A DNA stretch of 64,000 nucleotides from Musa acuminata AAA Group (taxonomy: Eukaryota > Streptophyta > Magnoliopsida > Zingiberales > Musaceae), in the NCBI RefSeq assembly GCF_036884655.1, contig NC_088335.1, positions 46,328,501-46,392,500 on the forward strand. Reading direction: 5' to 3'. Made by a program: the position numbers and the translations under genes. Shown piece after piece: positions 11,733 through 25,192 of this stretch. The notes under the pieces were generated by a model that did no database searches, was not told the DNA's origin, and saw only the letters and a list, made by a program, of their open reading frames with translations. Each line of letters opens with the position of its first letter. Position 1 is the stretch's first letter.

Positions 11733-13595
11733 CCCTTCCGCCAGATCTGAAAATAATATATATTAATATTTATATATATTCATCTAAATATTAAATATTA
11801 ACATCTTTAGTATACAGACTTCGTATAAGATTCATTTAAAATATTTATGACATAAATATTTAATAGAGAAATAATGACATAAATGGTTAAGAATTTTGTG
11901 ATTAATTCCCAGTGGATTATAATATCTTTCGCTGAAAAATTCTCTTATATTTATTTATATATAATTCAATCATCCCTTATTAACATCCATCGAATTCAAC
12001 ATCAATCGATTCAGGAGATACGTGTATGAACATGAACCCGTCGAGGGAAATTATAGGAAGATGAAGCTCATCCATCCATGTCGTCACAGCAATCGATAAT
12101 GAATAGTTGGCCAGTTGGGTGGGATGGGGTATTCTTCATTTAATGCACGGTTTTGTGGAAGTGATTAATTGTGTTCTGACTCTTTTGAATTGTGGTGGGA
12201 CGTAGCTTTAAACAATTTGATAGGTCCATAGTCTGACTAGATATTATGAATTTAGTTAATTATTTTTAGTATTTTAGTATTTATATTTTAAAAAGATTAT
12301 ATTGATATCATTACAAACGTAAAATATTTAAGTCTATTTATCTTAATAATATTAAATTTACTAATATATATATATAATTTAATATTTTAACTGATCGCTA
12401 GAGTCTTGGGTGGTTGTTGTGAATGAGAAAGTGACGACAGGACTGTCATAACTTTGCAATTGTATTGACACCAACACATATAAAAAACAGTCTTCACCTC
12501 TGGTTAAAGCCACTCATGATTCCCAACAACGATATCATCTGCTATCACTAATGTTGTTTGTCATCACTAACTAAAATATTAAAATTAAAATTATTTTTTT
12601 ATTTTTTATTTTCATATTTTCATTGGTAAAATCGATGATGTTATGATATTTATTGTCATTTCAATTGCGAGTATTTCTGAAAATGAATATGCATGACTCG
12701 ATGATTCCATCTTTTTGTACTATTTTCTTCTCTTCATATTAATAGTATTTTTCTTGTCACTGTTGCTTGTAAATTGAAGTGTTTTTATATCTATCTCTGT
12801 TATATAAGATTTATATTTTTTACTTATTTCTTACGTAAATGAAATATGGCATGAGAAATTTTTGTCATAGAATTCTCTCAAAAGTTTTGAGATTAATTAT
12901 AGATTAGTCTTCGTAATTAGTTATTTTAATATCTCTATTACTATATTTTTCACTTTCACAAATATAAAAAATCTTAATATAATTTTTAAAAATATAAAAA
13001 TAAAATAATTAAGAAAAACTAATTATAATATATAATTTTATTTTTATAAATATAAAAAAATTAATATAATTTTTAAAAGTATAAGGACCGAAATACTACA
13101 CATAGCCGCGAAGAATTAGATCATATAATTTAAAAAAAATAATATAAACTTGTTGTTTTTATATAATCTTGTAATCAACAATTTTTTTTTCTCAAAAAGA
13201 TATCAATTTCTAGGGAATATTCTCATTGTTTGTGGTTATACAAAAAGAACTTATAAAATCTTTGAGGAAGGAACAAATTTATGTTTTTATACCCTAATGT
13301 TTGGTAACAACATAAATGTTCATACAATCATGCAGGGAAGAGTGAAATGATAATTTGTGTTTAATTTAGTGTTCAGATTAATTTGAGAAGATTTTAGTCA
13401 CAGCAATTTGAAGTATCATCATCGGCACTTTGTGCCTTTCTCCATCATGATTCGATGGAGGCTTCTTCAGGTAACCATTCTCAAGTGTTTCACCTAAATC
13501 GCCTCATGTGCTCGATTAGTCTTGCGAAAGTTGACATCATTGTAGCTTAAGACACAGCATTACATCATCTGGCTAAGCCATTTGTTGATCCTCCT
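11733..13595. other. AT-rich intergenic region
   Basis: Very AT-rich DNA between the COR413 promoter and the NPH3 gene's 3' end. The 12550-13100 part resembles AT-rich segments elsewhere in the window (near 29460, 29660, 47355 and 48190), suggesting an old dispersed repeat. No gene is supported. The final ~200 bp is probably the NPH3-gene 3' UTR. Confidence 0.5.
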
Positions 13596-15823
13596 TCATG
13601 ACTTCCTCGGCGCCACCACCGTCCGGTGGTGCGAAACGCACACCTGCGTGCCGAACTTGCAGCCGAACCGTCTGGCCAGCTTTCCCCGGCCGCCCCCCGC
13701 CGCCGCCACCGCCCCGCGGTCCATCCTCTCGATCGCCTTCCTCATCCTCGAGCACTCCCTCTCCAGCCCCTGCACCCGGCTCCGCATGCTGTCCATGTCT
13801 AGCCTCAGCACCTGGTTCTCCTGTATCGCCGCCGCCCCCCTCCACCCGCCCCTCTCCCTCCTCTCCCCTTCCGCTGCCTCATCCTCCTCCTCCTCCTCCT
13901 CGTGCTCCGCCGCCATCAGCGTCCCTGCGATCGCCCGCCGCAGCTGCAGCTGCTCGAAGAAGAGCACCTGCACCACCGCCCGCAACGGTAGCCGCTCGTT
14001 CTGCGCCGCGTGCGTGCACGCCTCCAGCGTCAGCTTCTGGCAGTCCATCACCCCGCACACCCTCTCCTTCTCCTCCTCGGTTATCCTCGGATGCGCCTAC
14101 GTGCACGTACATATATAATCCATCACGAACATATTAACAAACACCTCATGTACATCCCAACAAGAGCCCCGGAATCGCCGTACCTTGAGGTAGACATCGA
14201 CGGAGCGATAGAGGCCGTCGTCGAACATCCTCGCGTGGTCCGGCAGCGAGAGTGCGAGGTTGCAGAACTTGTCTGGTTTCAGGTTCGCGTCGGACGCGAT
14301 CTCTGAGAGGTACGTGTCCACCAGCTTCCCCACCACCAGCAGCTTGTTCTTATCAGTACAAAGGGATGATCCCGCCTCCTCCTCCCCATCACCGCCGTCG
14401 TCTGCGTCCTCCTCGGCGGCGGCAGCGGTGGCCGGTCTCTCCTCGAGGCCCTCCAGGAAGAAGCCCACGATCCGCTCGACGCAGTCCACGTCGTAGAGCG
14501 TCTCGACAAGGTAGGAATAGCTCGGCATCAGGAGGTCGTCGAGGGTGGCGTGCTCGAGCTGCGAAGCGATCCTGCGTTCCAGAGCGGTCCGGGAAGCTTC
14601 CGAGGCGCGGAGGATGTTAGCCGTGCGGAGGAGGCCGAAAAGGAACCGGGTGGTGACCAGACCCGAAGAGGAACTGCTGCTCTTCTTCTTCGATTGGGGG
14701 AGGTTGGTGATGACGGTCTCTAAGAGCTCCCGTTGCTCCGCCTCGGATGGCAGCGGGCCAGAGGAGGCGGCGGCCGCAGTGCTGGCGTTATGATGGCGGT
14801 TCGACCGTGAGAGCCCCGGGATCGACCGCTTAGCGTAGGAGATGAGGGAGCCTTCGATCACGTCGGCGTTCAGATCCTTGGCTCTCATGGCGGAGATCAC
14901 CCGCTTGTAGAAAGGGAGGCTGAGGGCCGCCAGGTCCTCGAACCAGGAATCAACGGCAACCGCGGCCGCGGCCGAGGCGGCGGTGGAGCGGAGGCCGTTC
15001 TTTCGGCGGATCCCGGTATCGATCCCATTCCAGAGGGCGGCGGCGGCAGACTGGAGCTTGGCGTCAGCTGCCGCGGCCGCCCGCCCGCTGCTGCCCTCCT
15101 TGATGGGCCAGCCGAAGAGGGAGCTCATGTCGGCGGAGGCGGGGCGGGTGGCGATGGATTCGACGCAGCGCTGCACGAGGCCGAGGTCCTCAGCCATGGG
15201 GAGCAAAGCCTCGCAGGACTTGAGGGCTTTCACCGATTCCCTCGGGCTCCGGAGCACGGATTGGGCTAGGAACCGCTCGGTCCGCGACACGAGGTTCTCC
15301 TCCGCGAACTCCTCCGTCATTTCGAGGTACTCGGCCGCACAGCGCAGGGCGGCGGCGTTCCAGGCGGTGATCTCGATTTTGACACCGTAGCAGAACTTCG
15401 CGGCGGCCTCGAAGATTTCAGCGCCGCCGGGGAAGTCCGGCAGCGGAATGTGGTGGAAGTCCTCTTCCACTTCTTCGATCTCTTCCTCGTCTCCGTCTGC
15501 CCCATTTTTCTGCTCTATCTCCGTGATCAGTTGGTGGAGCTTTCTACTCTTCGACATCAAGGGGAACTGTCGACACCAAAATCCGAGTTAGAAACCAACA
15601 AAAAGGGCAAAAAGCTGATACATTTGGGGCTTAGATCATCACCTTGTGGAGATGGAAGCTCATCTCACCAACCTCGATCACAATGTCAGTAGGCAACCCA
15701 GTAGTGCAAAACCTTCAAGAAAACGAGACTGATGAGCTAAAAGATCAAAGCTTTCCAGTAAAATTAGATGGAGCAACGACCAAACCATGCTTGGCCTCTG
15801 GAGCTGGACTTCTCGGCTGCCAT
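13596..15823 (-). CDS. NPH3/RPT2-like BTB-NPH3 protein (resembles Arabidopsis At5g66560)
   Basis: Four exons on minus: 15823-15786 (starts [12 protein letters not shown]), 15712-15643, 15566-14184 and 14096-13596. Splice borders and phases agree and give 663 residues, close to the length I recall for At5g66560. The BTB/POZ part (about 13-135) includes [11 protein letters not shown] and [16 protein letters not shown]. The NPH3 domain starts near [16 protein letters not shown] (about 244) and continues into exon 4 with [21 protein letters not shown] coiled coil follows at about 589-622. Family members act as substrate adaptors of CUL3 ubiquitin ligases; NPH3 and RPT2 work in phototropin signalling at the plasma membrane, but this subgroup has no role I know. 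Acidic and Ala-rich runs interrupt the domains. The coding DNA is GC-rich. Intron 1 is only 73 bp with a less usual GTTTGG donor. Confidence 0.92.
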
Positions 15824-17597
15824 TGTCGTCCTCTACTCAAACAGAAGTTCCTCCAGATCTGCCAATAGCTCACTGGAGCCCCAAACCGTTCGCCATTGCT
15901 TCCAAGCTCCAATCTTTTCCCAGATTCCACCACTATGGCTCAAACTCCCTTGCTCAGATGGGGCTCAAGTGTCTGCAGGCGAGGGGGAGGAGAAGAAAAA
16001 ATTATGATTTTGTTTGGTTGGGAGGGGATTCCAAGTGGGAGAGAGGGACAAGGAACGTTTGAACAACGTTTCACCTCAAAAGCAGTTACCTTGCCCAATT
16101 TACTAATCCTTTCTTGTTAGTTTAATTGAATTATGCTGCAGGCTTTGCTGCATTATCTGAAGAGAATCTCACTCGAGGAGGAGAGGGGGAGGAAAGCGAG
16201 GCACGGTAGGTGTTTGTTTAATGTCCTTCTACCGTGGGATCATTTTTATCTCTCTCTTTGATTGCCAATTGGCTTTCTATTCCTTGCCATTGCCAATTCC
16301 TCTCTTGATCTCCTACTTAACCATTGTCCTTATATTTCTCTTTCTTTCATGTTCTGTTCTCCTTTCTCCTGCTGCTGTTGAGGTGTTACAGGTCATGCAA
16401 GGATGCAACCTTTTGCAGAAAATGCAGAGCTCATCAATGTTTATCCACCACTGCTGGAGCGCATTAAAGGTGTGAGACAAGCTCTAATGGGGAAGCAGAG
16501 AACAGTGAAGGTATGCATGTACAAACCATCTTGACTCTTGTCATGCTAGTCTGTACCTTTTCAATTGTTTAAAGTTTAAACTCAAAAGCACATTGGCCAT
16601 CACCATTCTACCCATTTGATGCTTTGCTGCCACAGTAAGCATGCTCCTCTGCAATCTGTGTGACTCAAAACTAATGCCACAATTTTGGGCAGAGTAGATG
16701 TGAGATGTGTGCCAGTACAAACTGGCATCAAGTCCTCATTTAAGCTTCCTCGAGTGACAGAGAGAAACTCTATGATTTAGCTGACTCGACATGATAGATG
16801 TATTCTTTCCTCTATCTTGGAAAGGTAGTACAAGACATTCCAGATACATAGGCTACTCACCACAATACTTGGAGTTTTGTTAGCAACAGGATGCTAATAT
16901 TCCATGACAACTAACCTGGTCCATGTTCACATAAACAAATACTGTTTCTGGACTTGTACAGACCTATGCTGTGTGTCTGCAATACCAGGCTGTGTAGACA
17001 AGAAGATGCACAAAAGTGTGGCCCATTGCATTTATAATGCATAGCTGCTTTGTTCATAGGTTCTTAATGCCAGTGAAGTAAGATCATCTGGAAACAGAGA
17101 CTCTTTTTGTGAATGTAGGGAACATTACCTACAATTTAGGGCAAAGGAACACTGTTGTTTGTGTGCAGAAACAAGAGACACCAGAGACACTGATCCAGTG
17201 CACTGTGGTTAAATGCACTCAAACAAATACTTTATTGGCTGTGTGTGTACCTGTAAGGTAAACCTAGTAAAAGTAGAGGTGGCAAGTGCTGAGTACTAAA
17301 AGGTTTGTTGTAACATTGGAATGGAATTAAATGTCTGCTTTTAGATCCTCCATAGATCATATTTTTGTCTGTGGGAAAAAGATTGAGATGTCAACTTCTG
17401 CAGGGAGATTTTGGCAGAGGGATTTGAGGCAAGGGGCTATAATAATGGAATGAAATTAATGTTTTACATATTTCTTCATGGTTTACCAATCTTTTCTAAA
17501 ATTACCTATAATTAGAGTTAAAAGTTTAGTATTATCTTCTTTATCTTTGAAAGAAAATTAAGTTGTCAACTTCTGCAGGGAAATCTTCTCAAAGGGA

Positions 17598-17601
<4 letters not shown>

Positions 17602-17673
<72 letters not shown>
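17602..17673. repeat. (AT)n microsatellite, about 36 units
   Basis: An uninterrupted run of about 72 bp of AT dinucleotides, the longest pure run in the window. It is likely to be length-polymorphic. Confidence 0.95.
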
Positions 17674-17675
<2 letters not shown>

Positions 17676-17699
17676 TTTCTCACTTAAATTTAAAGAGCA

Positions 17700-18530
17700 T
17701 TAAGAGAAGTTATTTCTACGGCATTAATAGAGGGTCCTCAGGAAGACAGGCTTTGGTGTCTTGTAGGCGTCTGACAGCTAGGATTATACGCGGTTTGATT
17801 GTACTTGATTCATACATGCTTTGTCTTACATGCACGACCACACACAACCAATGAGAAAAGGTTACTGTACATAGTGGATGGCATCCTATGCTGACTCCAC
17901 CACACCTGCATTCGACCCCCCACATACTCGATCGGGCCTTTGCCTTGTGATGCGTGCGAAAGTTGATAGGACCCCGGGATGGTTCCTGCGTCTGGGTGGA
18001 GCCACCAAACACGGGTTATCGATCTTCCACTGGTGGAAAGCGGTGGCCTCCGGAGGTATTAGCCGTGTGAGTGGCTTGGTCGGGACACGGGGATCCCTGC
18101 TTCTGGATTGGAGATTGATTTCGTGCGTTCATTCAGGTGGAGTGGTCAAAGCCACGTCACCACTTCACGCTTGCTTTCGGGGGCACGTTGATGGCGTGTC
18201 TCCACTTTTGGAGGCGCTGATGCAACGCCATCGTTGACAGCTTTTGAAGCCTTTGCAATCGTGCAATGAAGTGGGGTGGTGGGCAGCAGTCTCAAAACAT
18301 CCCATCGAGCCCCTCTCGTGCGCGCCACGTCGACCTCATCGTGACTTGAGTCATGGCACGCCGGTCAGAACTTGGAACGTGTCTCTCTCGCTCTAATCGT
18401 ACGTGTTGGATGGTGATTGAGTTCTCTTATAAGCACGGGTGCTCGGCTATGATTGGGGTTGACCTCGAGTCAACTTAGGTTGGTCCCACTCTCGTCTCAT
18501 TCTACGCTTACACAACGTAATACCCAACAT
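17700..18530. other. GC-rich island of unknown nature
   Basis: About 830 bp of clearly higher GC content bounded by TA-rich DNA on both sides. Open frames occur on both strands (17878-18237 plus, 17716-18012 minus) but neither shows a known domain. The right end reads ACCCAACA, with TGTTGGGT on the other strand, an LTR-like terminus, but I found no partner copy or target duplication. It could be a solo LTR, another transposon remnant or a promoter-like relic. Confidence 0.35.
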
Positions 18531-19182
18531 TCATCATTAAAATAAAATAAAATATTTTTATTGTTTTTATTAATAGGAGTATAATAAAAATATAGTTTTA
18601 AAATTAAAACATATTAACTTATAAAATAAAATGATAAAAAATTACATAATATTTTTAAAATCTATATATAACTATAACTTCATATTTGTTTTGGTACCTT
18701 AGTATCCTAACTTATAAAATAGAGTTTATAATGAACAATAAATCAATAAGTATAAACCTTTATAGCTTTATTCAAATAAATATACATCATATCATGTCAT
18801 ATATATATATAATATTTTAAAATTATTGACATAAAATATTTAACAGTAAACTCTTTATCTTAAAAAATTTTTAACAAGCATAACCATATAATATATCATA
18901 TACAAAATAAAAAGATAAATTCTATATCAAAATAATTTAAAATTATTATATACACATTAAAAAACATAACAAATTCATGAACTCTTACACTTCATATCAT
19001 AATATATATATACACACTCATACAGTACGTTATAATATATATAAATATATTATAATATATACATACACATACCGTACATCATAACATATATATATATATA
19101 TATTAAATATCATAATATATTCATGTATGTTCACATTACATATCATAAAAATACGTGTATTCTCATATCACACATCATTATA

Positions 19183-19186
<4 letters not shown>

Positions 19187-19225
<39 letters not shown>
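19187..19225. repeat. (TA)n microsatellite
   Basis: A TA run of about 39 bp within a broad TA-rich, low-complexity block (about 18.95-19.3 kb). Confidence 0.85.
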
Positions 19226-19227
<2 letters not shown>

Positions 19228-19430
19228 TAATTTATATATTATTATACTTATAAAAAATATATATATATTCATATTTATCTTATGACTACCATATTAATTA
19301 AAACATGAATTCCAAAATACCTTATGCATATAATAATTTATATAATTATTATTTTATAATAAATTAAACTTATACTTACCTAATTGAATTAAAAAAATAA
19401 AAATACAGAGTGTGTTAAAAAGTAACATAT

Positions 19431-19557
19431 TTATCAAATTGGGAGCATAGGATCATCAAATGCCTTAACATTTATCAAATTAGGAACATAAGATCAAATA
19501 CCTTAATTAAACTAGTTGCTATCAAAATGGGAGCATAGGATCATCAAATGCCTTAAT
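19431..19557. repeat. Three imperfect copies of a ~40-bp unit
   Basis: Copies begin near 19431, 19471 and 19519. Each contains a form of TATCAAATTGGGAGCATAGG followed by ATCAAATGCCTTAA. The middle copy is shorter and more diverged. Confidence 0.75.
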
Positions 19558-20782
19558 TTAATTATCATAAAATTTTGTTAAAAACTAAAAAATATATAAA
19601 ACTAAATACATATCAAATTTTAGCTTAAAATAAAATAATTTGAAGGCTAAACTACTCTCATATTTTAACTACTAATACTTATGTTCTACTGAAATTACAA
19701 CTATTTAAACTTATAAACCTCATATACAAATATGATATTCACTCAATTTCAAATCTCACATAACTCTCACCGAACCTCTTAAAACATATCATAAGATCAA
19801 AGACTAGTCATATTCCTAAAGGGGTTAATTCAACTTGAATAAAACACCTTCTTAGAAAATAAGATATTCTAAGTACCTCATATTATGGTAGTAATAACTA
19901 TATGCACCAATCTAATATTAAAGTCATAATAAAGGTCTTAGGATCATAAGAGATTCAATCAAAGATAAATTTAAAATTTAGGTTACTCAAAAGTAATTAA
20001 AAATATCAGCCTATAATCTATAAAACTAAGAACTTAAGTATAATAAGGAAAGAATTAAATTTTTCTTACCTCAATCTTCTATGGTTTCTAGCCTTCATGA
20101 GAAAAGCTAAAAGAACAATTGAAGAAGAAAAGAAAGAGTCATGAGTTATAAGTTGCTAAAGAAGATAAAGCTAGAATAAGATAAAGGTGTTAAAATGATT
20201 ACCTTAAGGTTTAAGGTTCAATCTTGACCTCATTTTAATTTTTTTTTTCTTTTACTACTATAATTTTTATGTTGTAATAATTTTCATTAAGTTCAATTTG
20301 GTTTGATAAAGATGATATTTTTGTTCTAAACTCTTTTTTCAATCTCACTTATATATCTCAACATTCTTCTTTAATTTACTTCTTCATTTAATTTTTTATT
20401 ATTCCATCCATGCTTAAATAGCTTATGATTCTTCACATCCATAACGAATAAAACTGAAAAACTTCCTTATAATAATCATGGTCAAACTTATTCAAACGAT
20501 ATTCACTTAAGGTCAATTAAAATTCAATCATCATTTCTAGTTACTATGCATGCTTATTATTATAACTTAGCCTTATAGTCAAATCCGCTAGCACATTTTG
20601 ACTTGTTGCAATATGCTTAACGTAAACATTAATACTTATACATGCTCAACCAACATTTCATAGAACAAGAAGGATAATATTTTTAAAAAACATATACTTC
20701 AATTATGAAATCCAAAAACATAAACTTATTATTTATCATATTTATGAAGTATAAACATCATAAATCATATTACTAAATATGG

Positions 20783-20817
<35 letters not shown>

Positions 20818-21484
20818 CTTATACTTCTATTGGCATATTAGTTATAATTGAAAACGTGTGGGACTCAACTATTATAATCCTCCTCTCAAAATAAAAATGT
20901 CATCCTCAAAACTACTTACTTAGCTCTAGATATTTTTCTTACAACTCTTTTTCTCTGTCCTAAGTTGCTAGCACTTTGACTAAAGCAATCTTCTTATAAA
21001 AAATTCTACATGAACAATGAACAATGAAGCAAAATATAAAGATAAAAAGACCATCACTCCATATAAAAACAAAGTAAACCTGTATAAAATGGCATCATAA
21101 AGAAAAAAAAAAGAGAAAAATAAGGATCCATTGGAAAACTGATATGTAAATCTCTACATGTGACTTCCATAAGGCAGCACTCATCCAAAGAAAGTACACC
21201 ACTAATGGATTTGAGTCCAATATTTTGCAAAGCTCAATGCAGGATTAACTACACTAGAAATTTTGCACACATTTAAATATCACAAACAGTTCCATTAGAC
21301 ATCTATACTGATCATGGTATCAAATATCCTATTAGCTTAGACTACACCAATGAAAACAACACACTGACCAGCTTGAAATATAAAGGGCAAAAAGTGAAGT
21401 GCATACCAGCACTACTTTAACTTGGGCATCTCAAGGAGTGGAGCCAAGAGCCCCACATCTTGAGCAACAGAAATGCTGCCACGA

Positions 21485-24400
21485 TCAGCTCTCTGTGGTC
21501 TTATCCAACATGGGCTTCTTTTGAGAAGGTTCAGCATCAATAGGCTTTATAGTAGCTCGCTTTATGCCTCTGCCCACGACGCCTAGGTCCATCACACCAC
21601 CATTTGATGCAGCAGTAGAAATAGTTGGAGAATCAAAACCACCATTTGTGGCTCCCATCTGCAAAGAATTCAAAGATGAAGCTCTGGATGCACTTGGTGC
21701 ATTCTTTTCATCATAAGGCTGCTTAGAAGCTATCAACTTCATGACTTCAGACACAACAGATCTTGGATTCATCAATATTTGTTGCAGGTCTTCCAGCTAC
21801 ATCCATAAAATGTAAAAGACTTTGTAAGTGCTGATGTTGTGTCCAAAGATGTAATCTGTTTGTAAGCTACAACCATGCTATCGCATGATATTTGACAATG
21901 CAGCTGAAAGAAAATCACCGATTGCCAGATCTAGTGGTTCTAATTTGGTAATATAATTTAATGCAATAAAATTCTAAGAATCAAATTTCAACTTTGCAAA
22001 GAAAAATAACATTAGTAAAAAATACCTTCTTTTCAAGCTCAATTAATATCGAACTGAATAGTTCTATCTCTTCCACAAAATTAGATGAAGACCTAGCATC
22101 TTCAGCAGTTAGATTGTCACTTTTCTCTGAGCCAGACACAGAATTCCCAACAGCTTCAGCTGGAGTTGTCAAGCTTGTTGTAGAAGACCTAGCATCTTCA
22201 GCAGTTAGATTGTCACTTTTCTCTGAGCCAGACACAGAATTCCCGACAGCTTCAGCTGGAGTTGTCAAGCTTGTTGTATTTTCCTTGAGTCTTTGTAAAC
22301 GAGACTTGCAAAGTGATATCGCCTTTTCACAGTAAGGTATGGCATCTTTAATTCTAGATCCCAATTCCAAGACTAAACTTATCCTGAAGTTTCTAAAATC
22401 AAGTTAAAGAAGCAGAAAAGATAATTTCTGTAAATGACATTTAATTACTCACTTTCCAGGTCAGAATTTTATTTTTACATTGCTAACAAGTAGCAAGTAG
22501 TAACAATATATCACTTGAAAGGATACAATTCAACAATCCGGCGATTGTCAAACTCAACCAGGTGTTCCAATATGGATAGAGCTCTCAAATAGTCATTTAA
22601 CGAAGTCTCAATGTCCTCTGCAAGTTAGCAAAGTTGCTCAGATTTCAGTATAGCAGTTGATATCTGTAGGAACAGCAGCTAAAGGAAGCTAACCTCTTTC
22701 CATGGAAACTTCAGCTAGAGCAGCCAAGATATTCACCTTCTCCATGGTATTTCCAGAGCTCTTCTCAACAATTGCCCTTGCAACATCTAGCATTTTCCAC
22801 GCAAGATCCAAATCAGATTCATCTTCATCTGCTTCAGCCGTATCCTCATCATCATCTCCACTTTCATCATCAACTTCATCATTTGTATAATCCTCATCAC
22901 CTAAACCTTCTCCTACAGACATAATAAGAACAGCTATGACAAGGAACAGTAGAGCAACTTATGTTTAGCCATGAAACAGAAAAAAAAAAAAAAAACTGAA
23001 GAGAGCTAAAACAATAATGCCGCAGAAACTACTGATAGGGCATGCTTAAGGCTAAAATTGAAGCTACTGCCAAAGAAACAGAGAGTTAGGAACAGGAAAG
23101 TTGATGACTATCAAAGATGTCTAGAACTCCAGCAATCATGCAAACCAACCAGATCCATAACTTGCTATGGTCACCACATGAACTTTATAAGATCTACAAG
23201 AACAACATAATAAGCTTATTCATATTTTTTAAAAAAATCAATAAATAGCAAGTGTGCTAGCTTATTGACTAGAATTAGATTTGATTGTATATTCCTCTGT
23301 TATGTTATTATGTCTGCATTCTAAGGACAATGGGAGGGAGGAGGAGGTGGCTGGTAATCTTGACTAAATTATCAAAACATTGACTACGTGTCCAATTCTA
23401 AAGATGACCAAAATATAACACAAGATTTCTAGCATCACCTTTATTTTCAGTTTCAATTTTAACCCTCAAGAGTTTCATTGGCAGTATCAATGTTTTTTCA
23501 TTGTGGAAATTTTAGCATTTCTCTTAGAAAGATTAATCTGGTTCAACCAATCTGAAATACGATCAACGGTTGTCCACTAAACAGTCTTCATTAGAAAAAA
23601 GTTATAAAAAATTAACAAATATGGAATTGGGCAGACTTGATTATCTCATGAGTTTTGGTAGCTTTGACTAATTTGTGTCACTGATTTCGGCCAAAACTAC
23701 CACTATATTCTTAAACCAAACCACAAACATAAATTTTGGTCCAATAGCAGCTTGGTAATATAGCAGACTGGTAAACCAGCCTGTATAATAACCCATACAG
23801 CCTTGTTTGACCCCAATGATACAGACCGCTATTTGAAACCATGAACCAAAAATCTAAAGGTAGTTTATATGAGCTTTGTTCCAAATCTGGTTCAACCAAT
23901 CAAGATCAAGATAAGTCAATATTCAATACATTAACTTTACACATCATGAGCATCACAAAGTTGAAATGAAAACAGCCCTAACAAAAAAATTGGGTGCCCT
24001 AAAAAATTGGTTGCTCCTAAGGGCACTGTTATGATCATGATCAACTATTAACAATCCAACAGTCCTTTTAAGGCTTTTGGCTTCCCAACAGAATATACAA
24101 CTATCCGAAAGTAAATATATAATAAACTTAATATAATTATTGATGCATATTGATTAAAACTAAACATTTAGAGCATATAACTCAAAAATCTATTATGTCA
24201 CTTTGATAATCTTTTAGAACCATTTGGGACTCTTAAATAACCGTTGCACAAATTGCTCGATAAGCAAGCTGACCTATACAGCAACCCTATCACAATAGTT
24301 TTGACTAATCTACATCTCCCAGTAATATATGAAAGGACAGTTTAAAAAACTGTATCAGTATTAGTAATGATAGATGTTATACCCAGTGTTACAAAAATCC

Positions 24401-25158
24401 TAAATAGAAAAACAACAGTGACAACAGATACCTATTATCTAAATCAAACATATATAGGTGCTTAATGTATCACATCATCAGCACTAGCGTTAGAACACAT
24501 ACTGAGTAGAACAGCAATATAAGTACAGAAGGTGGTTAAGTTTATAGACAAGTACCTTGTATTACTGATTTATTAAACACAGAGTTGAAGTATGATAATA
24601 AGACATCTATATTGATTAAAACTAGCTGCTCAAGAATTCATTTTCAAAAGCAATACACTAGACAGGCATCCTTGATCAATTATATTTATAATCACAATCT
24701 CAAAATGTAAAATTATTCAGTTCATTCCTGGAATATAATGGAGGAAAATTACACTTACAACAATACGATAAAATTTGGTTGGTCCAACTGAGATGATCCA
24801 TAATGGCATCAACAACAATAATCAAGTTATACCCTTAAAAAAAAATAAAAGAAGCAATCATATTTAAAATCTTAGTATGTAGGTGTTAATAACCATAGGA
24901 GCAATAAACCTTTTTTTCCTAAGATGTACTATCAGTCTTAACTCTTTCAATATGATGATGACTACGTAGAAGACAAAGGCAATGCAGGTATAAAGATGTC
25001 ATCAACAAAGACCCTATTACTGCTGATTTGTTCCCCAGAATTAATCATGAAGTTTTTAAAAACTTGCGCTGCACAAGCAGCAAATCCCTCTGAAATCTCC
25101 AATATTTCTGAGATGTAATGGTCATAAAGGAGAATCACCTTATACAAAATGAACTATG

Positions 25159-25192
<34 letters not shown>

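Larger units (their letters stand above)
15824..21484. other. Intergenic region with TA repeats
   Basis: A 5.6 kb gap. The part up to about 16.2 kb is moderately GC-rich and may hold the NPH3-gene 5' UTR and promoter. 16.2-17.6 kb shows no gene. 17.7-18.5 kb is a separate GC-rich island. 18.5-21.0 kb is extremely AT-rich with many TA runs, and the last ~100 bp is likely the NASP 3' UTR. Confidence 0.5.

Noticed and set aside
13598..14137. Long plus-strand Pro/Ser-rich frames opposite the NPH3 exon 4
   Set aside because: Shadow of GC-rich antisense coding; the minus-strand product has clear NPH3 motifs.
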